Assembly: GCA_028278555.1 (NCBI GenBank)
Contig: JANQEA010000026.1
Location: 1 to 64,000, forward strand
Direction: 5' to 3'
Length of the DNA stretch: 64,000 nt
From: Candidatus Bipolaricaulota bacterium
Lineage (GTDB): Bacteria > Bipolaricaulota > Bipolaricaulia > UBA7950 > UBA9294
How positions within the stretch are numbered: position 1 is the stretch's first letter; each line of letters starts with the position of its first letter. Both the position numbers and the translations under genes were made by a program. Under the pieces are notes generated by a model. That model was given only the letters and a program-made list of their open reading frames with translations. It searched no databases and was not told the DNA's origin. This document shows positions 27,363-35,651 of the stretch, in pieces.

Positions 27363-29156
27363 TCAGTCCCGGAAGAACAGGATGTCGAACACTGAGCCGT
27401 ACGGCGTTGCTTTCGATCGGATCGCACTTCCATTCCCGATGACATCGTACACAGCAATGATTCGCCTTGAGTTCACGCCAAGGATCATCCCGAGATCCTC
27501 GCGCGCGAAGATCAACTGGATCTGCTTGTAGATCTCGAAGGCTTCGTCCGGATCGTAGATTCCGGCAGCCAGATCGAACAGGCGATCGATCTCCTGCTCA
27601 TGCGAGAAGGCATCCCCGAGAGCGGCGCTGCGGTGCCACATCCCCGACGATCCAAGAACTCCACCCCACCCATGCGGATCGAGCCCACCACCGCCTAGCG
27701 CCATTCCCATGGCCTGCCACTGGCCGGAGAAGAGCACGCCGACCAGGTGCTGGAAGTTGAGAAGGTTCAGGTTCAACTCGATGCCGATGGCTGCCAGATC
27801 CTCCGCCATGGCGAGCATCGACTGCTCCGCCAATTCGAGGCCAGCTAAGGACACGAGTTCGAACTCGACCGGACTCCCGTCCGCGAACTCCCGAATCCCA
27901 TCCCCGTCTCGATCGACGATGCCGCATTCATCAAGCAAGTCAGCAGCCTTCCCAAGATCGTACTCATACAAGACCGCATCGGCGTCCGTGATCGGTCCTC
28001 CGTAGTAGTCGCGACCTGCGTAGTAGGGCGAGGCCATGCTGAGCGGACTCCACTGGATAGCCCCCAGCCCAAGCATGCGACTCAAAGCCCCCTCCTTGTC
28101 CTGCGAGTGGGCCATCGCCTTACGGAAGGAGAGGTTCCGGAAGAGCTCCCGGAGATTCGGATCCCCGATGTCGAAGTTGAACATCACGAAGTCGGTCCGA
28201 TAGCCAGCGTCACCGATCCGCGCTGTGTATCCCCGTGTTGCCGCTTCTGCATACAAGATCCCCACGTCGAACGGCTGCCCCTCGATCGAGTGCAGCTCCC
28301 CGTTGAGAAACTTGAGCAGCGCGAGATCCTCTGTGGCAACGAATTCGATCCGTAGTTCGTCGACGTACGGGAGCTGGACGTTGTTTGGATCGTAGTGGTA
28401 GTAGTACGGGTTCCGCGCCATCCGCGCGTACTCGTCCTGCCGGAACTCCACGAGGACAAACGGTCCAAGCCCGACGAGCTCTTCGGCAGGCGTGTCAAGA
28501 CCCCACGCTGCATTGAACGTCCCAATCGATGCTCTCGGGTTTCTTTTGTGGACAAACTCAGCCAGAGCGTGTTCGGGGGCAATGCTCGCCGTGAGCGCGT
28601 CGAAAAGCGGACGAAACCGGACGCTCAGGGTAAATCGGACAGAGTGCGCGTCCACCCTTTCGACGACCGGGAACGTTCCATCGGGGAGCCGGAGGCCATC
28701 TCGTGCATAGGCGTCCACGTCATCGTTCAGGATCAGGTCGTTGTACGTGAAGAGGACGTCGTCGGCCGTGAACGGCGTACCGTCCGACCATCGGATTCCC
28801 TTCCGTAGCTGGAACGTGATGGCCAGCCCATCCTCGGAGATCTCCCAACTCTTGGCCAACTCGGGGTAGTAGATGCCCGTCACGGGGTGAATCCCAACTA
28901 GGCCTTTCTGCATCTCGCGAGTACAGAAGACGCTACCCCCGTCCTTCGCGACGATCGGGTTCCACGTATTGGTTGCGAGCATAAGCGCCGTGAAGTAGCT
29001 CCCTCCCTTCGTTCCAAGCTCCAGCGCCTCGTAGCCTGATCCTGGCTCGCCAAGGCCCACGATCAGGGCATCTTCCGGGATGCTCTCGTAGCCCTCCGCG
29101 AGCGCCATTGCCGTCACCAGGAGAAGGAATCCGACACATGCACCGACAGTCCTCAT
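27363..29156 (-). CDS. ABC transporter substrate-binding protein, family 5 (peptide/oligosaccharide type)
   Basis: 597 residues. Signal peptide (1-20, no lipobox Cys), then the SBP_bac_5 fold: YYPELAKSWEISEDGLAITFQLRKGIRWSDGTPFTADDV is the hallmark segment, and FRNLSFRKAMAHSQDKE the second. Family members deliver peptides, Ni or sugars to Dpp/Opp-type permeases. No permease or ATPase gene is adjacent, so it is an orphan. ATG at 29156 has SD AAAGGAGGGATC; a longer frame starts 45 bases upstream. The segment LDECGIVDRDGDGIREFADG is a dockerin-like Ca site common in archaeal-type homologues. Confidence 0.93.
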   Translation of the reverse strand: MRTVGACVGFLLLVTAMALAEGYESIPEDALIVGLGEPGSGYEALELGTKGGSYFTALMLATNTWNPIVAKDGGSVFCTREMQKGLVGIHPVTGIYYPELAKSWEISEDGLAITFQLRKGIRWSDGTPFTADDVLFTYNDLILNDDVDAYARDGLRLPDGTFPVVERVDAHSVRFTLSVRFRPLFDALTASIAPEHALAEFVHKRNPRASIGTFNAAWGLDTPAEELVGLGPFVLVEFRQDEYARMARNPYYYHYDPNNVQLPYVDELRIEFVATEDLALLKFLNGELHSIEGQPFDVGILYAEAATRGYTARIGDAGYRTDFVMFNFDIGDPNLRELFRNLSFRKAMAHSQDKEGALSRMLGLGAIQWSPLSMASPYYAGRDYYGGPITDADAVLYEYDLGKAADLLDECGIVDRDGDGIREFADGSPVEFELVSLAGLELAEQSMLAMAEDLAAIGIELNLNLLNFQHLVGVLFSGQWQAMGMALGGGGLDPHGWGGVLGSSGMWHRSAALGDAFSHEQEIDRLFDLAAGIYDPDEAFEIYKQIQLIFAREDLGMILGVNSRRIIAVYDVIGNGSAIRSKATPYGSVFDILFFRD

Positions 29157-29199
29157 GATCCCTCCTTTGTTTCCATTCCCGATCATGTCTTCCAGAAGC

Positions 29200-29229
29200 A
29201 CTCTAGAGGAGTGCGCCTATCTTCCGCAA
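29200..29229 (-). promoter_or_regulatory. promoter of the substrate-binding protein gene
   Basis: Minus strand TTGCGG (29229-29224), 18-base spacer, TAGAGT (29205-29200); about 40 bases before the ATG. Confidence 0.5.
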
Positions 29230-29258
29230 GCGGGCCGCATACCGGGGTTTGGAGAGAG

Positions 29259-29283
29259 CCGAGCGGGCCGACGGCCCGCTCGG
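29259..29283 (-). terminator. hairpin ending the 64-residue gene
   Basis: 11-bp perfect stem (29259-29269 with 29273-29283), 3-base loop, followed on the minus strand by CTCTCTCC. Only moderately U-rich. It separates the small gene from the substrate-binding protein gene. Confidence 0.6.
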
Positions 29284-29314
29284 TCAGGTTGCCGGCAAGG
29301 AGGCAGCAGGTCGG

Positions 29315-29509
29315 CTACCTCGGGAAGTGGATGCTGCGATATCGCGCACACTCCCTCTCGAGCCGGTATCTCCGCGAGTAGCTCGGATCGGCCGCAATAC
29401 TCCCCGGCTGCTTCTCCGGCTTTCGCTCCGGCGCCTTCCGTTCGTTCGCTGCCACTCGTGCGCGGAGGAACGGGAAGGGAATGGACAACACTCGATGTAT
29501 GACGATCAT
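29315..29509 (-). CDS. small basic protein, unknown, under the SARP-type promoter
   Basis: 64 residues, Arg/Lys-rich after a short hydrophobic start (MIVIHRVLSIPFPFL). No family recognised. Reasons to accept it: SD GAAGGAGGAA at correct distance from the ATG, a promoter with the triple CCGGATC-type repeat 26-75 bases upstream built exactly like that of the propeller gene at 32284, and a hairpin 30 bases after the stop. Could alternatively be a regulatory RNA with the frame fortuitous. Confidence 0.5.
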   Translation of the reverse strand: MIVIHRVLSIPFPFLRARVAANERKAPERKPEKQPGSIAADPSYSRRYRLERECARYRSIHFPR

Positions 29510-29541
29510 GTCAATTCCTCCTTCAGTCTTGGGATGAAAGC

Positions 29542-29586
29542 AGCCTAAGCGGGCGATGATCCGGTATTGATCCGGACACGATCCGC
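29542..29586 (-). promoter_or_regulatory. SARP-type operator/promoter A: three heptamers at 11-bp period
   Basis: Minus strand: GCGGATC (29586-29580), GTGT, CCGGATC (29575-29569), AATA, CCGGATC (29564-29558), 10 bases, then -10 TAGGCT (29547-29542). The last 2 heptamers and their spacer are identical to site B at 32217-32234, and the spacing to TAGGCT is the same. Serves the 64-residue gene; it is also 108 bases upstream of the regulator gene on the other strand and may govern it. Confidence 0.75.
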
Positions 29587-29693
29587 GACAACGCCATGGG
29601 GAGTCGTCGGGCCCGGTTCCTATCTGCTCGGTTTGCCAGCTTGCGGGTCCCTATGTGTAGAATGCAGAGAAACTCACGATTCGGAGGATGGTG

Positions 29694-32195
29694 ATGTCCG
29701 CAGAGGCTCGTCACGATCTCGAAATCCGCCTGTTCGGGCGCTTCGAAGTCCTACGCGACGGCGTGCCGCTCCCCGAATCGAGCTGGGGTCGACGCAAGAC
29801 AAAGACGCTGCTGAAGATCCTTCTGACGCGACCCGGCGCCGTCTTCACCCAGGACCAACTGATCGAGACCCTCTACGGTGGGGAGAACCCCCAGGCGAAG
29901 GCGCACAACCTCAGGGGGCGGATCAGCCAGCTCCGTCATGCTCTGGAACCGGATCTGAAGGCGCGGGGGCAGTCATCATTCATCCTTCGCTCCGGACAGG
30001 GCTATTCCTTCGATCCCACGGCTTGCCGGATCGACACCGAGGCGTTTCGCGAACGGCTGACCACGGCCATCGAAGCCGAGGAGTCCGGCAAGTGGGCACT
30101 GGCCATCGAGGCGTACGACACAGCCCTCGCCCTGTACCGCGGCAATGCGCTCGCGGAAGACCCCTACGAGGAGTGGTCGCTCCCCATGCGGGAGGAACTC
30201 CGGGGACAGCATCTTCGCGCCATCGCCCGGGTGGCGCACTGCTACGCGCAGATGCACGAGTTCGATCGCGCCGGCGAGTGGTGCGAGAGGGCCCTCGCCA
30301 TCGATCCGGCCGCCGAGCCGGTGATCCGCCAAAGAATGGAGTATGCCTACCACGCGGGAGAACAGGGGCGGGCGCTCCGGATCTACGCAGAAGGCGTTGC
30401 CGCCCTGGAGGAGCGGCTCGCCGTCGAACCCTCGGAGGAAACGACGGACCTGTTCCGACAGATCGAGAACGGTACTCTCCCCAAGGAGGGTCGTACGCTC
30501 GATCCGCTTCGGATCGCCGTCCTTCCTCTGGCACACATCGGCCCCGATCCGGACGACGTCTACTTCGCCGATGGAATGACCGAGGAGCTGATCGGCCGGC
30601 TGTCCAGGGTTCATGACCTACGCGTGATCGCCCAGACGTCCGTGATGCCGTACAAGGAATCGGAGAAGGGGGTCGCGCAGATCGGCCGCGAATTGCATGT
30701 CGGCACAGTGCTCGAAGGGAGCGTTCGCAAGGCAAACGGCGACCTCCGGATCGCGATCCAGCTGATCGATGTTGCGAGTGAGGAGCACTTGTGGTCGGAC
30801 ACGTACGCCGAGCAATTGACCGACGTCTTCGCGGTGCAGAGCGAGATCGCCCAACGCGTCACGGAAGCGCTGAGACTGCAGCTCCTCTCCGAGCACCGTG
30901 AGCATCTGGATCAAGAGCCAACACGCGACCCCGAAGCGTACGACGCGTACCTCCGCGGCCGCCACTTCCTGGCGAAACACACCATCGACGGGTACGAGAG
31001 GGCGATCGAGTACTTCGAACGAGCGATCACCTTGGACCCCGAATATGCGTCCGCCTACGCCGATCTCGCCAATGTCCACCTCTCGAGGGTGCGCAACCAT
31101 CTGGTCTCGCCCCAGGAAGGCTGCCAGCAAGCGCAGCCGTACGCGGAGAAGGCGCTGGCGCTCGACCCGGAGCTGAGCGAAGCCCACGAAGCGATGGGAT
31201 ATCTCAACTGGCTGTCCGCGCGCGGGTACGAGGTGGCTGAAGCACATCTCCGGAAGGCGCTCGAGCTGAACCCGAGCAACGCCGCAGCCCATTGTATGTA
31301 CGCCGACCTGCTCATGAACCTGAACCGGCAGGACGAGGCGGAGCGAGAGGCGACCGCAGCGCTGGCGCTCGACCCGCTCTCCCCCGACTGCAACGATGCG
31401 CTGGCCGGCGTTCTGTTCTGGTTGTGCGCGGACGCCGATGGAGCGATCCGCTACTTCCACCGCGCATTGGAGATCGAGCCGGCTCACCCCCAAGCGCTGT
31501 ATGGGTTGGCCTATGCGCAGCAGTTCGCGGGCGATTGGCTCGGCGCCGAGCACACCGTCCGAGCACAGATCGAGCGCGACCCGGCCGATCCGCGCTCTCA
31601 TCGTGACTACGCCGATCACCTGATGTTCCGCGCGCAGTTCGATGATGCACTGGCGGAGATCGATGAGGCACTCCGACTCAGCCCGGACAACCCGTACATG
31701 CACTTCACTCGCGGCGAGATCCTCTACTTCGCGCGACGCTTCGACGAGGCGCAAACACAATTCGAGCATGTGATCGATCTCGACCCGAAGGTCCTTCACC
31801 CATACTTCGACCTCGCGATGCTCCACATCGTGCAGGGCGACTTCGATGCAGCTACCGAGACACTCGACGAACTTGAATCGCGACGCCCGGGGAGCTGGGG
31901 GGGCATGGTCGTCGAAGCGTTGCGGGTGAACATTCTCGCCAGGCGCGGCGAAGTCGAGGAGGCCCGGCGGCGGCTCGCCGAGCTTCTCGCGAATCCCCCG
32001 CACCGGCAGGGGCTGGCGGGCATGGCCGCGCGCGCGTACTTCGCGCTCGGGGAGACCGACGTCGGGTTCGAGCAGCTCGAACGCTCGTTGGAAGAACCTT
32101 CCCTCGACTACTATCGGGTCAAAGTCGACCCGCTGTTCGACCCCGTCCGAGACGACCCACGCTTCGCCGCGGTCCTCGAGCGGATGGGCTTCTAG
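29694..32195 (+). CDS. SARP-like transcriptional activator with TolB/FlgO-like domain and TPR array
   Basis: 833 residues. Order: OmpR/PhoB-type winged helix (about 9-110, LEIRLFGRFEVLRDGVPL...HNLRGRISQLRHAL), bacterial transcriptional activator domain (about 112-245, ending LEERLAVEPSEETTDLFRQI), a domain like those after CadC or adenylate-cyclase regulators (about 255-395, IAVLPLAHIG...YFADGMTEELIGRL...VGTVLEGSVRKANGDLRIAIQLID), then at least ten TPR-like repeats to the C terminus. No ATPase or membrane segment. Start at ATG 29694, 6 bases after GGAGG. Winged helices of this class bind tandem heptamers 11 bp apart, which is what the two neighbouring promoters carry. Confidence 0.92.
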   Translation: MSAEARHDLEIRLFGRFEVLRDGVPLPESSWGRRKTKTLLKILLTRPGAVFTQDQLIETLYGGENPQAKAHNLRGRISQLRHALEPDLKARGQSSFILRSGQGYSFDPTACRIDTEAFRERLTTAIEAEESGKWALAIEAYDTALALYRGNALAEDPYEEWSLPMREELRGQHLRAIARVAHCYAQMHEFDRAGEWCERALAIDPAAEPVIRQRMEYAYHAGEQGRALRIYAEGVAALEERLAVEPSEETTDLFRQIENGTLPKEGRTLDPLRIAVLPLAHIGPDPDDVYFADGMTEELIGRLSRVHDLRVIAQTSVMPYKESEKGVAQIGRELHVGTVLEGSVRKANGDLRIAIQLIDVASEEHLWSDTYAEQLTDVFAVQSEIAQRVTEALRLQLLSEHREHLDQEPTRDPEAYDAYLRGRHFLAKHTIDGYERAIEYFERAITLDPEYASAYADLANVHLSRVRNHLVSPQEGCQQAQPYAEKALALDPELSEAHEAMGYLNWLSARGYEVAEAHLRKALELNPSNAAAHCMYADLLMNLNRQDEAEREATAALALDPLSPDCNDALAGVLFWLCADADGAIRYFHRALEIEPAHPQALYGLAYAQQFAGDWLGAEHTVRAQIERDPADPRSHRDYADHLMFRAQFDDALAEIDEALRLSPDNPYMHFTRGEILYFARRFDEAQTQFEHVIDLDPKVLHPYFDLAMLHIVQGDFDAATETLDELESRRPGSWGGMVVEALRVNILARRGEVEEARRRLAELLANPPHRQGLAGMAARAYFALGETDVGFEQLERSLEEPSLDYYRVKVDPLFDPVRDDPRFAAVLERMGF

Positions 32196-32205
32196 CCATC
32201 GGGTC

Positions 32206-32250
32206 TGCGGATCGACACCGGATCAATACCGGATCGCGAGCGGTCTAGGC
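32206..32250 (+). promoter_or_regulatory. SARP-type operator/promoter B: three heptamers at 11-bp period
   Basis: GCGGATC (32206-32212), GACA, CCGGATC (32217-32223), AATA, CCGGATC (32228-32234), 10 bases, -10 TAGGCT (32245-32250). There is no -35 box in the normal place, as expected for an activator-dependent promoter of this class. Predicted start about 32257, 27 bases before the propeller gene. Confidence 0.75.
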
Positions 32251-32283
32251 TCCCTCCATCTCACACGATCGGAGGGGATCTGA

Positions 32284-33261
32284 ATGATCTCACTCACTGG
32301 ACGAAGGCAGGCGGACGGTACCTGGAAGCACCGGCCATGGCGACTCAAGGCATCCATCCTCTTCGTCGCCGTCTTGGCTGTCGCCTTCGGAGCCGCAGCA
32401 CACGGAGCTTGGGTCTCCCAGCGTTCCGGAAAAGGCTACGAGCTACGCGGTGTCTGGGGCACCTCGTGCAGTGACGTCTTCGCGGTCGGAACCGGCGGCG
32501 TCATCCTCCACTACGACGGGTCGGATTGGACAGCAATGCCCAGCGGCACGACGAACGACCTCGAGGATGTCTGGGGAACTGGACGCAGCAACGTGTTCGC
32601 TGTCGGCGCCGAGGGAACGATCCTTCACTACGACGGGACTTCCTGGTCACCGATGGAGGTCGAGAGTTCAGGCCTCTTCCTGGCAGTCTGGGGAACGGGA
32701 CCCACCAACGTCGTCGCAGTGGGCGGTGCTGCTGGAGGAATGGGCGGTCTCGGGGTGGCCTACCGATACGATGGCCGAACCTGGGTCGAGTCCAAGACAA
32801 CCGGCGGGTACAGCGCCACGGGCGTCTGGGGCAGCGCGCGTGATGGCACATACGTCATCTTCACGAACGGACGACTCTTCCTGCACTTCGACGGAACAGA
32901 GTGGGTCACAATGCCGCCGATTCCCTGCAAGCGACCGCCGACAGACATCTGGGGAACCTCCCGCGCTGACATGTTCATGGTCGGAGGAATGGGGAAGGGG
33001 GAGATCCGGCACTACGACGGAGCGAAGTGGACCCGGATGGACGATGACACGCTTCCCGTTCTGGAGAGCGTCTGGGGAGTCGGGAGCAGCGATGTGTATG
33101 CCGTGGGAGTCGCCGGCACGATCGTGCACTACGACGGAGCGTCCTGGACGACGATGGAGAGCGGAACCGAGGCCACTCTGAAGGCAGTCTGGGCCGCATC
33201 GGCGAACTGCGTCTTCGCCGTTGGGGAAGGCGGAACGGTCCTCTACTACGGAGGCTCCTGA
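32284..33261 (+). CDS. secreted or membrane-anchored seven-bladed beta-propeller
   Basis: 325 residues. N-terminal positively charged stretch and hydrophobic segment (about 20-42) acting as signal or anchor, then seven repeats of about 40 residues with the pattern VWGTxxSDVFAVGxxGTILHYDGxxW. Such repeats occur in BNR/photosynthesis-stability-like and RCC1-like extracellular propellers of diverse bacteria; the role is unknown, perhaps binding or surface display. SD GGAGGGG. Directly under operator B, so a likely target of the adjacent regulator. Confidence 0.85.
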   Translation: MISLTGRRQADGTWKHRPWRLKASILFVAVLAVAFGAAAHGAWVSQRSGKGYELRGVWGTSCSDVFAVGTGGVILHYDGSDWTAMPSGTTNDLEDVWGTGRSNVFAVGAEGTILHYDGTSWSPMEVESSGLFLAVWGTGPTNVVAVGGAAGGMGGLGVAYRYDGRTWVESKTTGGYSATGVWGSARDGTYVIFTNGRLFLHFDGTEWVTMPPIPCKRPPTDIWGTSRADMFMVGGMGKGEIRHYDGAKWTRMDDDTLPVLESVWGVGSSDVYAVGVAGTIVHYDGASWTTMESGTEATLKAVWAASANCVFAVGEGGTVLYYGGS

Positions 33262-33433
33262 GACGGTGCCTCCGGAGGTAGACCGACCCGTGTGAGAGCG
33301 GGGCTCGCCGTGCGGGCCCTGCTCTTGCCTGCCGGATTGCGCCGCCTTCGAAGGTGGCAATCGCGTTGCGCCTCGGCATTCCATCTGCCAGAATCGCGCT
33401 CGCATCATCGGTTGAACGATACAAGTTGGCAGG

Positions 33434-34615
33434 ATGGTGGAACGCATGGAACAGGTGCTGGGGGATCAGCGGTTCGAAGAAATCATCGATCGGCGGCAGA
33501 CCGAGAGCATCAAGTGGACGCTCTTCGAGGAAGACGTCCTCCCGATGTGGGTCGCGGACATGGACTTCCGATGCGCCAATCCGGTCCTCAAGGCGCTGCA
33601 GGAGCGGACGGAGCATGGGATCTTCGGCTATCCGAACGAGCCGCCGGAACTTCGCGGGATCATCGTCGATCGGCTGAAGCGCCGATTTGACTGGGCAATC
33701 GATGCCGAATCGATCGTCTTCATCCCGAACGTCTACGTCGGCTTTCACTTGGCCGCCCATGCGGTCACCCAGCTGGGAGACGGCGTTCTGATCACGCCGC
33801 CGGTCTACTTCCCGATCCTGTTCGTCCCGAAGAACGTCAGCCTCCGCGGGCAGTTGACGGAACTCCTCTGCGATGAAGACCTTCGCTACGAGATCGACTT
33901 CGAGCGATTCGAGAACTCGATCGACGGGCGGAGCCGCCTGTTCATCCTCTGCAACCCGCACAACCCGACCGGCCGCGTCTATACGCGAACGGAGCTGGAA
34001 CGGCTGGCCGAGATCTGCGAGGCACACGACCTGATCATCTGTTCCGACGAGATCCACGCCGATTTCGTCTTTGACGGGCGCGAGCACGTCCCGATCGCGG
34101 CGCTCTCCCCCGAGATCGACCGGCGGACGATCACACTGATGTCGCCGGCCAAATCGTTCAACGTCGCCGGGATCCCGTTCGCCTTCGCCGTCATCTCCGA
34201 CCCGGAACTCCGAAAGCGATACGAGGGGGCCACGATGGGTCTCGTGCCGCGCCCGGGAGTGATGGGGTTCACCGCCGCCCTTGCGGCGTTCCGCGACGGC
34301 GACGCGTGGCTCGATTGCTTGGTCGAGTACCTCCAGACAAATCGCGACCTCGCCGCTGCGTTCGTCCGCGATCGGCTCCCCGATGTCGCCATGACCCCGC
34401 TCGAGGGGACGTACCTCGCCTGGCTCGACTGTCGCGATGCCGGTCTCACCGCTCCTCCGCACGAGGTCTTCCTCGAGAAGGGACGCCTGGCGACCGTCGA
34501 AGGGGCGATGTTCGGCCCCGGTGGTGAGGGCTTCGTCCGGCTGAACCTCGCCTGTCCGAGGGAGACGCTCACCGAGGGCCTCGAGCGGATCGAACGCGTC
34601 CTCGGCGCGCAATAG
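33434..34615 (+). CDS. MalY/PatB family C-S lyase (cystathionine beta-lyase type aminotransferase)
   Basis: 393 residues from ATG 33434; ATG 33446 is as likely since homologues begin near FEEIIDRRQTESIKW. Fold type I PLP enzyme: MWVADMDFRC near the N terminus, NPHNPTGRVYT, CSDEIHADFVFDG, PLP Lys in MSPAKSFNVAGI (near 240). The family cleaves cystathionine or cysteine S-conjugates to thiol, pyruvate and ammonia; some are aminotransferases. Stands alone before the SDR gene. Confidence 0.92.
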   Translation: MVERMEQVLGDQRFEEIIDRRQTESIKWTLFEEDVLPMWVADMDFRCANPVLKALQERTEHGIFGYPNEPPELRGIIVDRLKRRFDWAIDAESIVFIPNVYVGFHLAAHAVTQLGDGVLITPPVYFPILFVPKNVSLRGQLTELLCDEDLRYEIDFERFENSIDGRSRLFILCNPHNPTGRVYTRTELERLAEICEAHDLIICSDEIHADFVFDGREHVPIAALSPEIDRRTITLMSPAKSFNVAGIPFAFAVISDPELRKRYEGATMGLVPRPGVMGFTAALAAFRDGDAWLDCLVEYLQTNRDLAAAFVRDRLPDVAMTPLEGTYLAWLDCRDAGLTAPPHEVFLEKGRLATVEGAMFGPGGEGFVRLNLACPRETLTEGLERIERVLGAQ

Positions 34616-34721
34616 CCCACATTGACCCGCCCCTCATCGAGGATCCGTTGAGGAACCCTCGACGATCTCCGAGAATCATCCGATCGACGCGCCGTGCGGT
34701 GCGTCTCCTCTAGGAGGCTCG

Positions 34722-35630
34722 ATGCGGAAACTCGAAGGGAAAGTCTGTGTCGTCACCGGTGCGAGCCGAGGTGGGGGACGCGGGATCGCGCTCGCCCTTG
34801 GGGGCGAAGGAGCCACGGTCTACGTCACCGGCCGAAGCGTCCGGGGAGAATCCACCCGAGCCGATCTGGACGGGGCAACCATCACCGACACGGCGGAGCT
34901 CGTCACAAAACGCGGCGGCACGGGAATCCCTGTCCGCTGCGACCATACGGCCGATGAACAGGTTGCGTCCCTGTTCGCACGCGTTCGGGAGGAACAGGGG
35001 CGGCTCGATCTCCTCGTGAACAACGTCTGGGGCGGATACGAGAACTATGAGAGCGATGCGGCCTTCGACCGCTCCTTCTGGGAGCAGCCGCCCAGCCGCT
35101 GGGATCGGATGTTTGCCGCAGGCGTTCGCGCTCACTTTGTCGCCAGTCAGCACGCGGCAAGGATGATGATCCCACAGCGCCAAGGGCTGATCGTGCAGAC
35201 GACGTTCTGGGATCGGGGCAAAGCGCTCACCAACCTCCCCTACGATGTCGCCAAGAACGCAGTGAATCGGCTGACCTACTTCGCCGCGCTCGAGCTGCGT
35301 GAGCGCGGGATCACCGTCGTCGCCGTCTCCCCTGGATGGATGCGCACCGAAGCGGTCTTACGACAGTACGGTCTGCCAATCGATGATTCAGCGCGCGATC
35401 TACCGGATGCGCTGAGCCGAACCGAATCCGTCTTCTACGTGGGGAGGGCCGTCGCTGCCTTGGCAGCCGATCCGGATGTTGCCGCGAAGACCGGAAAGGT
35501 CTTCCCGGTCGGGGATCTGGCGCGAGAATACGAATTCACCGACATCGACGGAACCCAACCGCCAACCTACCACATCACCAGTGAGTACGAGCGAGACGAG
35601 CCTACTCCGTTGACAGCAACGAGCGAATAG
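34722..35630 (+). CDS. short-chain dehydrogenase/reductase, DHRS1-like
   Basis: 302 residues. Cofactor loop TGASRGGGRGI (about 13-23), CDHTADEQV, NNVWGG, active-site YDVAK. At the place of the catalytic Ser (usually ISS) the sequence reads QTTFWD, so Thr replaces Ser. Closest in layout to the DHRS1 group with a long C-terminal region. Substrate unknown. SD TAGGAGG. Confidence 0.88.
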   Translation: MRKLEGKVCVVTGASRGGGRGIALALGGEGATVYVTGRSVRGESTRADLDGATITDTAELVTKRGGTGIPVRCDHTADEQVASLFARVREEQGRLDLLVNNVWGGYENYESDAAFDRSFWEQPPSRWDRMFAAGVRAHFVASQHAARMMIPQRQGLIVQTTFWDRGKALTNLPYDVAKNAVNRLTYFAALELRERGITVVAVSPGWMRTEAVLRQYGLPIDDSARDLPDALSRTESVFYVGRAVAALAADPDVAAKTGKVFPVGDLAREYEFTDIDGTQPPTYHITSEYERDEPTPLTATSE

Positions 35631-35651
35631 AACTGCGGCGTCCACAACGCA

